The notes below the pieces were generated by a model. It did no database searches, was not told the DNA's origin, and was given only the letters and a program-made list of their open reading frames with translations. A stretch of 40,572 nucleotides of DNA from Chroococcidiopsidaceae cyanobacterium CP_BM_ER_R8_30 (lineage in GTDB: Bacteria > Cyanobacteriota > Cyanobacteriia > Cyanobacteriales > Chroococcidiopsidaceae): contig JAFASY010000306.1 of assembly GCA_019244235.1 (NCBI GenBank), positions 1 through 40,572 on the forward strand. The letters run 5' to 3'. The number at the start of each line of letters is the position of its first letter. Position 1 is the stretch's first letter. This document shows positions 1 to 7,178 of the stretch, piece after piece. The position numbers and the translations under genes are program-made.

Positions 1-470
1 TCCAGTATCCCTTCTGCCAACAGCATCGTTTCTACTGTGTGGGGATTAATTAACCGCAAGAAGGCTCGTCCATGAGTGTCAGCCAAGCTGATGCCAGAAA
101 AGGCAGATAACACACTCCCTAGAACTGCGACTAGTGGCTTGATAAAACCAAAGTCTTCAGGAATTGGCAGTAAGAAAAGTGGTGCTAGCATTAGGTTCGC
201 TATCAACAACCCAATTACCAAGCCAATTGCTCGCGTCAAAAGGACATCGACTGGCATTTCACGGACTTGGGTTTGAAGGCGACGATAGGTCACCTGGAAA
301 CTCAGCCCAACAGCGCCCCCGATAATAGCGACGAAACCAGCAGTAACCAAGCGCAGCGCCTCTACGTTTGTGACTTGCTCCTGTACATCCCAGGGGAGCA
401 GCTCAATACTGTAGAAGCCAATCCCCGCCCCTGCTAAAATGAATGTGAGAATGATAATTGCGTCAAGCAT
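1..470 (-). CDS. PIN/TRAM domain membrane protein, N-terminal part (cut by window start)
   Basis: Reading leftward from ATG at 470 gives about 156 residues with no stop before the window edge. It begins MLDAIIIL and continues through several hydrophobic segments, with the conserved stretches VTNVEALR, REMPVDVLLTRAIGLVIGLL and ADTHGRAFLRLINPHTVE. This pattern is that of the cyanobacterial YacL-like proteins, which have about four N-terminal membrane helices followed by a PIN-fold nuclease-like domain and a TRAM RNA-binding domain. The PIN and TRAM domains would lie outside the window, so the call rests on the N-terminal pattern alone. The role of the family is not well established; RNA binding or cleavage at the membrane is inferred. 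A perfect inverted repeat lies about 30 bases upstream of the start. Confidence 0.75.
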   Translation of the reverse strand, partial: MLDAIIILTFILAGAGIGFYSIELLPWDVQEQVTNVEALRLVTAGFVAIIGGAVGLSFQVTYRRLQTQVREMPVDVLLTRAIGLVIGLLIANLMLAPLFLLPIPEDFGFIKPLVAVLGSVLSAFSGISLADTHGRAFLRLINPHTVETMLLAEGIL

Positions 471-824
471 TGGTTTAATCCAACCATTGAATTTGGCTGC
501 AATTCCATAAGATTATGGAATTAGGCAACCTATTTTGTCATGGAATCAGCCATTCTTAAGACCAGCTGCTTATAGCTATTATATCTTTGGTGCCATAAGG
601 CATTAGATCCTAGCTTATGGGGGCAAGAACCAAAATCTTAAATTTATTTAATGGTGGTTAAAAATTTTTATTATATGTCGAAAACTTAACTGCTATTTTC
701 TAATTAAGCCTTGCATCCGGTCGAGTTAGTATATAAAGCTACCCAACAATTCATAAATTAACCAAGTTTATTAGCTGTAGCAGCTTATCCAAAAGCCCTT
801 TTAATTCTGACTCATAACAATACG
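471..824. other. AT-rich divergent intergenic region with a perfect inverted repeat
   Basis: This gap separates the minus-strand PIN/TRAM gene from plus-strand hemW, so it should hold two divergent promoters. The clearest structure is a 10-base inverted repeat, AATTCCATAA at 502-511 and TTATGGAATT at 514-523, which would fold as an 8-bp stem with a 6-base loop in the 5' leader of the PIN/TRAM gene. A weak promoter-like pair for hemW (TTGCAT at 711 and TATAAA at 732) has a short spacer of 15 bases. I see no gene here. Confidence 0.5.
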
Positions 825-2078
825 ATGTCTCTGTTAAATCCCATTCAGGAGGCAATTTACTTACAGATTCCTAGTTCAGCCTACCTACATATTCCCTTTT
901 GTCGTCGGCGGTGTTTCTACTGCGATTTTCCAGTTTCTGTTGTTGGCGATCGCGCTCAAGGTGATATGTCTGGCACAATCTCTCAGTATGTTGAGGTGTT
1001 GTGTCAAGAAATAGCACTCACCAAAACGCTAGGTCAACCTCTGAAAACAATTTTCTTTGGTGGCGGGACTCCTTCACTGTTATCTGTCAATCAGTTAACT
1101 CAGATTCTTGAGACGCTTAACCGTCAGTTTAGCATTGCTGAAAGTGCAGAAATATCGATGGAAATGGACCCAGGGACATTCACCCCAAGCCAACTGCAAG
1201 GATACCGAGCAGTTGGGGTGAATCGGATAAGTTTGGGCGTGCAAGCCTTTCAGCCTGAGTTGTTACAAGTTTGCGGACGAGCACACACGCAACAGGATAT
1301 TTGGGCAGCAGTCAAGAGCATCCGCCAAGTCGGAGTTCCAAACTTCAGTCTAGATTTGATTTCGGGACTACCGCATCAGACCTTGGCCCATTGGGATGCA
1401 ACTCTAGAAGCAGCAATGGTGATCGCCCCTACCCATATCTCTATTTACGACCTTACCATTGAGCCTGTTACTGCCTTTGGTCGTTACTATCAAGCTGGTG
1501 TCTACCCCTTACCACCTGACGACATCACGACACAAATGTACCGTCAGGCAAGGCATGTTCTGACTAGTGCTGGCTATGAACACTATGAAATTTCCAACTA
1601 TGCTCAGCCTGGTCATCAGTGTCTTCATAATCGGGTTTACTGGGAAAACTGCACCTACTACGGCTTTGGTATGGGAGCAACAAGCTATACCCTAGGGCAA
1701 CGGTTCACTCGGCCCCGCAAAACCAGGGAATACTACCAATGGGTAAAAGAATACGATGTTGCAGGTGGTGTGTTGGATTATCCTCAGACACCACCAAGTG
1801 AAGTGCTGCTAGAAACTCTAATGCTAGGGTTACGACTGCGAACTGGCGTGAACTTGTCTACCCTTTCTCAGGTTTGGGGTAGGGCAACGTTAGAAAAGAT
1901 TTGGAGTTGCCTAAAGCCCTACCAAAAGCAAGGTTGGGTAGAACTTGTTGGGAAAAATGGGCAGGTAATACCAGATGCTGAGGCTCTCTTGACCGCACGG
2001 GAGCTGAGATTGACCGATCCAGAAGGTTTTTTATTCTCCAACATTGTTTTGGCGGCACTATTTGCTGCCGTTGCATAA
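825..2078 (+). CDS. hemW: HemW-like radical SAM heme chaperone
   Basis: 417 residues. The N terminus has the radical SAM cluster motif CRRRCFYC (Cys26, Cys30, Cys33) preceded by AYLHIPF, then FFGGGTPSLL (about residues 73-82) and EMDPGTF, all typical of the HemN/HemW group. The fourth cysteine that follows CxxxCxxC in true oxygen-independent coproporphyrinogen III oxidases is replaced by Asp (YCDF). That is the signature of HemW, which binds heme and delivers it to respiratory proteins and does not oxidise coproporphyrinogen. Length fits the family. The ATG at 825 has no obvious Shine-Dalgarno sequence, which is common in cyanobacteria; the ATG is close upstream of the conserved domain so little could be missing. 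Cytoplasmic. Confidence 0.88.
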   Translation: MSLLNPIQEAIYLQIPSSAYLHIPFCRRRCFYCDFPVSVVGDRAQGDMSGTISQYVEVLCQEIALTKTLGQPLKTIFFGGGTPSLLSVNQLTQILETLNRQFSIAESAEISMEMDPGTFTPSQLQGYRAVGVNRISLGVQAFQPELLQVCGRAHTQQDIWAAVKSIRQVGVPNFSLDLISGLPHQTLAHWDATLEAAMVIAPTHISIYDLTIEPVTAFGRYYQAGVYPLPPDDITTQMYRQARHVLTSAGYEHYEISNYAQPGHQCLHNRVYWENCTYYGFGMGATSYTLGQRFTRPRKTREYYQWVKEYDVAGGVLDYPQTPPSEVLLETLMLGLRLRTGVNLSTLSQVWGRATLEKIWSCLKPYQKQGWVELVGKNGQVIPDAEALLTARELRLTDPEGFLFSNIVLAALFAAVA

Positions 2079-2154
2079 AGGAATTCAGAAGTCTTTAAAT
2101 TTACTTCGCAGGTGAATGCAATAATATTTGTGTATCATACTCAAAAGTAATATC

Positions 2155-2388
2155 ATGAAACAAAGAATAGCAGTGACCTTAGATGAGGAGTTAGTTGCTT
2201 TTCTGGATAACGAGTCTAGCGGTAATCGCAGCGAATACCTAAATGAAATAGTTAGCCAGTACCGTAAGGAAAGGATTAGGGCAGAGATGATAGAAGCCAT
2301 CAAGCAAGATGTGACTGATCCTGAGTACCAAGCAGAGCTAGCTATGTGGGACTCCACTATTGGGGACGGAATTGATGCCGAGGGGTGA
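2155..2388 (+). CDS. Ribbon-helix-helix antitoxin, MazE-like
   Basis: 77 residues from ATG 2155 (an upstream in-frame start at 2128 would add nine residues without family character). The N terminus, RIAVTLDEELVAFLDNE followed by NRSEYLNEIVSQY, is the beta strand plus two helices of a ribbon-helix-helix DNA-binding fold; the acidic C-terminal tail would wrap the toxin. Its last 14 bases overlap the toxin ATG, the usual antitoxin-first coupled order. Just upstream, at 2132-2140, GTAT-C-ATAC forms a small palindrome next to the likely promoter, a plausible autoregulatory operator. Known for the family: neutralises a MazF-type endoribonuclease and represses its own operon. Specific symbol withheld. 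Confidence 0.8.
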   Translation: MKQRIAVTLDEELVAFLDNESSGNRSEYLNEIVSQYRKERIRAEMIEAIKQDVTDPEYQAELAMWDSTIGDGIDAEG

Positions 2389-2734
2389 ACTTACGTATCG
2401 GCGAGGAGATATTTGTTGGGTACGATTAGACCCAACAGTTGGAGCAGAGATCCAAAAGACGCGCTCTTGCCTGATTGTGCAGAACAACGACCTTAATCAA
2501 TATGGACAGCTAACAGTTGTCATTCCTTTTCGACCTGGTAGCAAAAAAGCCCCATATGTTGTCAATGTTGGTGCAACTGCCGCTAACGGGCTGGACAAAG
2601 ACCGATTTCTCGACGTTGCTCAAATCAGATCCTGCGACTATCAGCGGGTGGGTGACTTGATTGGGGTGCTTGAAGATATTTACTGGCATCCCATTCGTGC
2701 TGCATTAGATATTGTATTTGGTTTCGCGCCTTGA
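2375..2734 (+). CDS. mazF: MazF/PemK-family endoribonuclease toxin
   Basis: 119 residues from ATG 2375; a TTG at 2360 in the same frame would add five residues but the ATG gives the normal MazF N terminus. Motifs typical of the PemK/MazF fold are RRGDICWVRLDPTVGAEIQK, then TRSCLIVQNN, VIPFRPGS and the C-terminal LDVAQIRS. The enzyme would cut RNA at short sequence motifs when not bound by the RHH antitoxin encoded immediately upstream (14-base overlap). The downstream kinase frame opens at TTG 2731 within the toxin stop region, so the three genes may share a transcript. Cleavage specificity cannot be read from sequence. Confidence 0.88.
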   Translation: MPRGELTYRRGDICWVRLDPTVGAEIQKTRSCLIVQNNDLNQYGQLTVVIPFRPGSKKAPYVVNVGATAANGLDKDRFLDVAQIRSCDYQRVGDLIGVLEDIYWHPIRAALDIVFGFAP

Positions 2735-4434
2735 CGAAGTGGTTAGAGGTAGAATCGAGAAAGACTGTGTCTTTTCTTGTTGTGTCCCAGCCTGTCAAGA
2801 CCGCGATTCACTGCATCAATCCTGATTGCCCGCATCCCTATCCTCAGACTTGGGGAAACAAGTTCTGCAACAGTTGTGGCTCTCCCTTACGTCTCAACGA
2901 GCGCTACATTCCCCTTCAGAGGTTAGGTGCCGGGGGGTTTGCCAAAATCTACACAGTTTGGGATTTGAAGACACAAACTGAGAGGGTATTGAAGGTACTG
3001 GTGGAAGCAGCACCTAAAGCCTTAACGTTGTTTGAGCAAGAGGCTGCTGTGTTGGCAAGTCTGCGTCAGCATCCAGGCGTTCCGCAAGTTGATGCAGATG
3101 GGTACTTTCAGCTGCACCTAGGTCAGCAACCAGAGCGGCGATTGCCTTGCCTGGTGATGGAAAAAATTGACGGTCAGACTTTAGAAGAGGTACTCGCACA
3201 ATATCCCCAAGGTTGCCCAGAGATACGGGTGCTTGACTGGCTGAATCAGGCAGTAGCAATCTTACAGGAGTTGCATCATCGCCGAATTATCCATCGTGAC
3301 CTTAAACCCTCAAATTTGATGCTACGTAGCAGTACAGGGCAGTTGGTTGCAATCGACTTTGGTGGGGCAAAGCAGATTGGTCCAGCTCGTTCGCGTTCTG
3401 CTGCTAGTTCAACGCGATTATTTTCTTCTGGCTACAGTCCACCAGAGCAGATTGCTGGAGGAGCTGTGGGACCGAATGCCGATTTTTATGCGTTAGGGCG
3501 GACAATGATTCAGTTGCTGACGGGTAAATATCCGCCAGAATTGGAAGATCCAGTGACTGGAAAGTTGCGATGGCGTAATTACGTAAAAGTCAGTCCAAGC
3601 CTTGCCGATTTGTTGGATGACATGGTGCAGGAAGATGTCCGCAAGCGACCAGAATCTGCGGCTGCAATTCAAGCAAGGCTTGCAAGGTCACAGCAGCATG
3701 TGGTTCACTCCCGACCTATTAATATAGATATCACCGCCTTGACCAAAGGTGTTTCTCAGACAACTCTTTTTTTAGTCAGGGGAACTATTTACCTGATCGG
3801 AGCTTGTTTAGACACGGTGCGGGGAATGGTGCTGAGCGCAATCGGTGGAGGCGTCGGTGCTGTGATTGGTTTTATTTTGGCTTATTGGTCTCCAGCAGGC
3901 GCTCAAGTCGCCGATCTATTGTATCGAAATTTACCCAGTATCTTTCCAGATAATCAGAGAACTGCTGGAGCAGAGATTCTCTTATTTGCAGCAGCTGGGT
4001 TGGGAACAGCATGGGGATTGACGACATCTGGCGGCTTTGGGCAGCGACGGCGATATGTGGTGGCAGCATTAATGGGGGTATTGGGCTATAGCTGTGGCTG
4101 GCTAGTTTTGCTAGCAGCAATGCCTCATATCGCTTGGGGAGGGCTTGGATTGTTGGCAGTTGCAGCTGCCTTGCTTACTATTGGTCTAGGTCTACCAAGT
4201 CATCACTTGGTTCATGCTATTGTGACGGCATCTGGTACTACCGCAATCTTTGTTATCCTGGCTAATTTAAATATTCTTAACACAGCGCTACTCCACCTCT
4301 ACCCACAACCTAGCTGGCTAGAATTTGGTCTCAGCATCGCTTTTTTTAGTTTTATGAGTGTTGCTCTTAGCTTCTGGTTGGGAGTGAGCTACTACTTAGT
4401 TGTGCCTTGCTTGCGTCGTTTGGGCTGGCGTTGA
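2731..4434 (+). CDS. Zinc-ribbon Ser/Thr protein kinase with C-terminal membrane segments
   Basis: Up to 567 residues. The start is uncertain: TTG 2731 is the longest, with GTG codons at 2767 and 2782 as alternatives. An N-terminal zinc ribbon has CINPDCPH and later FCNSCGSPL, the usual cyanobacterial arrangement. The kinase domain follows with glycine loop LGAGGFAKIY, the lysine in VLKVLVE, catalytic loop HRDLKPSNL (Asp near residue 190), DFGGAK and SPPEQ. After about residue 330 come four or five hydrophobic segments, including a glycine-rich stretch, so the kinase is probably anchored with its catalytic domain in the cytoplasm. It lies directly behind the toxin gene, which may be chance or coupling. 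Substrates are not inferable. Confidence 0.87.
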   Translation: MTKWLEVESRKTVSFLVVSQPVKTAIHCINPDCPHPYPQTWGNKFCNSCGSPLRLNERYIPLQRLGAGGFAKIYTVWDLKTQTERVLKVLVEAAPKALTLFEQEAAVLASLRQHPGVPQVDADGYFQLHLGQQPERRLPCLVMEKIDGQTLEEVLAQYPQGCPEIRVLDWLNQAVAILQELHHRRIIHRDLKPSNLMLRSSTGQLVAIDFGGAKQIGPARSRSAASSTRLFSSGYSPPEQIAGGAVGPNADFYALGRTMIQLLTGKYPPELEDPVTGKLRWRNYVKVSPSLADLLDDMVQEDVRKRPESAAAIQARLARSQQHVVHSRPINIDITALTKGVSQTTLFLVRGTIYLIGACLDTVRGMVLSAIGGGVGAVIGFILAYWSPAGAQVADLLYRNLPSIFPDNQRTAGAEILLFAAAGLGTAWGLTTSGGFGQRRRYVVAALMGVLGYSCGWLVLLAAMPHIAWGGLGLLAVAAALLTIGLGLPSHHLVHAIVTASGTTAIFVILANLNILNTALLHLYPQPSWLEFGLSIAFFSFMSVALSFWLGVSYYLVVPCLRRLGWR

Positions 4435-4473
4435 CTTTTTACATTACACAAATCTTGGCTATCACGTAATTTT

Positions 4474-4719
4474 TTATTCCTTAGGAGAGCCATCTGGCGA
4501 AGAATCGAAAGGCTTTGCCGAATGAGCATCTTTCATTGCATCATTATGTTGTACTGGATCATAGTCAGACATATCAATATCATCAAATAAGTGATGATGT
4601 TTAACACAGACATAGGGTTTCAGGCTATGAGTCATCAGAACCGCATACAGATAGTCTAGTATGTACCACTTTGAAGACTCTGGACAGTCAGGAACGCAGC
4701 AACGAACGTTGATTTTCAT
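4474..4719 (-). CDS. Small Cys/His-rich hypothetical protein
   Basis: 81 residues. The N terminus carries RCCVPDCPE and, some 35 residues on, YVCVKHHH, so four cysteines and a histidine cluster could bind a metal. The C-terminal 30 residues are acidic and polar. No Shine-Dalgarno sequence precedes the ATG. It stands alone, convergent with the kinase gene, and I do not recognise a family. It could be a real small metal-binding protein or a chance frame; coding status is moderately likely because the cysteines are regularly spaced and the frame is full length between plausible signals. Confidence 0.45.
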   Translation of the reverse strand: MKINVRCCVPDCPESSKWYILDYLYAVLMTHSLKPYVCVKHHHLFDDIDMSDYDPVQHNDAMKDAHSAKPFDSSPDGSPKE

Positions 4720-5057
4720 GTTGTTGAGCGGTTAATTTGCAAATTCCAACACCAATGATGCTTAACACGGGCATAAAGTTTCAGCTCCACGCTTCCCTAT
4801 TTCAGCACGATTTAGTTATCGATATCAAGTTCGTTGAAACAGCCATAGTGTAGTTAAGCTGATGCCTTAGCCCACCAGGGAAACGCGAGTTAATCCTTCT
4901 TTCGGAAATACTGCTTGTTTTGTTGAGGACTGCGTTTAATCCTTTTGTGCCACTGGCAAGAGCGGAATATGGATTTAAAGGTTTTCTGATTAAAATTCTA
5001 TTCAACTACTGTATAATATTCAAATATGAAAGTTGATATTTTTGGGAGAAAATAAAT
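4720..5057. other. Intergenic region with promoter for the oxygenase gene
   Basis: No convincing gene. Near its right end a good Pribnow box, TATAAT at 5012-5017 preceded by TACTG, sits about 40 bases before the ATG of the downstream oxygenase and is the likely promoter. A 67-residue minus-strand frame at 4802-5005 was considered and not accepted. Confidence 0.45.
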
Positions 5058-5813
5058 ATGCTTTGTGCTGTTCGTCCCAGTATTTATCTGGAAGTAGAAA
5101 AATTCTCACTACTGTTTCGGACAGCAATTCCATTTCCTCATGTAGTAATTGATAACTTCTTAAATGAATCAGTAGCCGAGAAACTCGTTGAGGAATTTCC
5201 AAGAATTTCTTCAATGCACCGATGTCACCACTATTTATTTGCTAACAAATATGAATTATCTTCTTGGTCTAGCCTGTCTAACTCATTTTACATCCTTCAT
5301 CAAGAATTATTATCAAATCAGTTTAGTTCATTTATCTGCAAAATTTCTGGAGAATCTCTGTTTATAGATGCCGAAGTTTATGGAGATTTGCAGCAGGCAA
5401 ATAATGGAGGCTTTCTAGATATGCATGCAGACTCTAATTTACATCCTATCAGAGAAAACTGGATACATAGGTTAAATTTAATGATTTACCTAAACAAGAA
5501 TTGGCGGCAAGAGTATGGCGGTCATCTTCAATTAAAAAGTAATTTAGAGGAAATCGGCAAAAAATTTGCTCCTGTGTTTAATCGGTGCGTTATTATGCTT
5601 TCATCTGATACAACTTATCATGGTTATACTCGATTAAATATTCCTAATGATATGACTCGTAAATCTATTGTTATTCACTTTTATAAGCAAGAAGCTCTTA
5701 ACAAAGTACCCTTCAGAAAGATGACAACATGGATGCCAGAAAAACAGCTTAAGAGGAGTTTCGCTAAACTGTATAACCCACTAGCTTCATTAAAAAAGCG
5801 TTGGTGGGGATAG
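5058..5813 (+). CDS. 2OG-Fe(II) oxygenase family protein
   Basis: 251 residues from ATG 5058, which has a GGGAG Shine-Dalgarno sequence about 10 bases upstream. The iron-binding triad is visible: MHADSN supplies His123 and Asp125, and TYHGYTRL supplies His188; the 2-oxoglutarate-binding basic residue is Arg201 in TRKSIVIHFY. The spacing matches the prolyl-4-hydroxylase-like 2OG-Fe(II)_Oxy_3 group. Such enzymes hydroxylate proteins, small molecules or sugars; proteins of this type are often found in polysaccharide and glycosylation loci, and the gene is convergent with a large glycan cluster, so a role in glycan or glycoprotein modification is an inference. The C terminus is basic. Confidence 0.85.
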   Translation: MLCAVRPSIYLEVEKFSLLFRTAIPFPHVVIDNFLNESVAEKLVEEFPRISSMHRCHHYLFANKYELSSWSSLSNSFYILHQELLSNQFSSFICKISGESLFIDAEVYGDLQQANNGGFLDMHADSNLHPIRENWIHRLNLMIYLNKNWRQEYGGHLQLKSNLEEIGKKFAPVFNRCVIMLSSDTTYHGYTRLNIPNDMTRKSIVIHFYKQEALNKVPFRKMTTWMPEKQLKRSFAKLYNPLASLKKRWWG

Positions 5814-5827
5814 ATTGCTTCATAACT

Positions 5828-5847
5828 AACTGTATTACCATACAGTT
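5828..5847. terminator. Candidate hairpin between convergent genes
   Basis: AACTGTA (5828-5834) and TACAGTT (5841-5847) form a perfect 7-bp stem with a 6-base loop, 14 bases after the oxygenase stop and between two converging genes. The T tract is short, so it is a weak terminator candidate. Confidence 0.35.
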
Positions 5848-5961
5848 GATTTAACTACAGGTGTTGTGAAAGCGCTGTTAGTGTACTAATCCCCAAAATT
5901 AGTCAATGTTAGATGTGATTGCCCTGCCAGGGCGACGAAGTAGCCATGAATCTTTTAAAAG

Positions 5962-7098
5962 TCAAGTCTTGAGCAACCATTTTTTCAATGCGGATAGGTT
6001 TGTGTTTGGAATGTAGTACTGTGCTATTCGGCGAGCGATCCCTTCCCATTTTTTGTCGCCCGTCAGAGATGCCCAGTCAGCAAAACCACGAAAGACAGAC
6101 CGATAGCTCACCTTTTTCACCTTGCCACTTCTTGTAGTTTCTTGTCCTGCTGTGCGGGTATTGCCGTCATTACGAATTTTCCCAAGCGGCGTGATTCTTG
6201 TTTCCTCCCAAGAGAGTGCCCGATTAATCATTGCTATCACTTTAGGTGAAAGAGAATCTTTAGGGAAGTACCTCACCCACCGCTCGGCATAAAACACACC
6301 CACCATCTGGTAACTGCTATCATAGCCTCCTTTTTCTGGGTTAACCCCATTAGGGAGTTGTAGCGATAAACCATCCTTAATTGACTGACGGCCATAGTTC
6401 ATTAGCACTTGATCGCCAGTTAATTTGCCTGTAAGTCCTAAAGCAGTTGCAACCAGATAACGACGATGGGTATAGGGCTGGTTGCGTTTAGTTCCTCGAT
6501 TCCAGACATCCGGCGAAATCATCCACCTCGCAGCACGATGTACCAGAGGTGTGTAATGGGCTACTTGAGCAGCATACTGTCTTGACTGGGGAGATTGTTG
6601 AATCACCAACAGGGAGCGAGCCACCGCTTCCACAAAGAAAGAAGTGCTGTGAAAAGCATCCCCTGTTCCCTGAAAACTTCCATCGGTATCTTGATGGGCA
6701 AATCCCCAATCCATCATCTTAAATCCTGCTGCGATCGCCTGTGAATCATCTTTGACCAGCCCACCGATGATCGCTTCTTCACAGGGCAGCTGCTCTTCTA
6801 TGTACCATACCTTAGCCTGGTTACGTTCCCAAAGAACATTCATGCCGCTAGCACCACTGGGTGCCATTGACTTGTATAAATTATGTAGATTTCGGTAAAA
6901 GACATTGGCAATCAAATCAGTTGACTCATTCTCAAAATCTGTTCTTTCGGATAGTCGAGCCGAAAATTGCCTACTTTGCTCTGCATTGCTGGTAGAAGAT
7001 GCATCAGTGAATATCGGCGGCGTTATCATCGTCCTGCTTATGATCAGTGATAAAAAGAACCCTACTAGAACTCCAGTTCTTATCCATCCCATCTTCAT
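5962..7098 (-). CDS. Secreted alpha/alpha-toroid-like protein, possible polysaccharide lyase or hydrolase
   Basis: 378 residues from ATG 7098, chosen over GTG 7107 because GGAG lies 8 bases before it. An N-terminal hydrophobic segment (GVLVGFFLSLIISR) is a signal peptide or anchor. The body alternates helices with aromatic and glycine motifs such as GFAHQDTDGSFQG, NPEKGGYDSSYQMVG and ADWASLTGDKKWEG, the look of six-hairpin or incomplete toroid folds used by alginate and hyaluronate lyases and glycoside hydrolases. It is the last gene of the minus-strand glycan cluster, 71 to 80 bases after the flippase-methyltransferase fusion. A role in trimming or degrading the exported glycan is inferred; I cannot assign a family or name catalytic residues with certainty. 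Confidence 0.65.
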   Translation of the reverse strand: MKMGWIRTGVLVGFFLSLIISRTMITPPIFTDASSTSNAEQSRQFSARLSERTDFENESTDLIANVFYRNLHNLYKSMAPSGASGMNVLWERNQAKVWYIEEQLPCEEAIIGGLVKDDSQAIAAGFKMMDWGFAHQDTDGSFQGTGDAFHSTSFFVEAVARSLLVIQQSPQSRQYAAQVAHYTPLVHRAARWMISPDVWNRGTKRNQPYTHRRYLVATALGLTGKLTGDQVLMNYGRQSIKDGLSLQLPNGVNPEKGGYDSSYQMVGVFYAERWVRYFPKDSLSPKVIAMINRALSWEETRITPLGKIRNDGNTRTAGQETTRSGKVKKVSYRSVFRGFADWASLTGDKKWEGIARRIAQYYIPNTNLSALKKWLLKT

Positions 7099-7178
7099 TT
7101 CAACCACTCCACATATGGTGAATCATAAATTCATCTGCCTCATCTACGGTTAATTAAATTTTATTAGTCATGAGAGAA

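Noticed and set aside
4802-5005. 67-residue minus-strand open frame
   Set aside because: No Shine-Dalgarno sequence, no recognisable domain, overlaps the AT-rich promoter region; at most a decayed coding remnant I could not identify.
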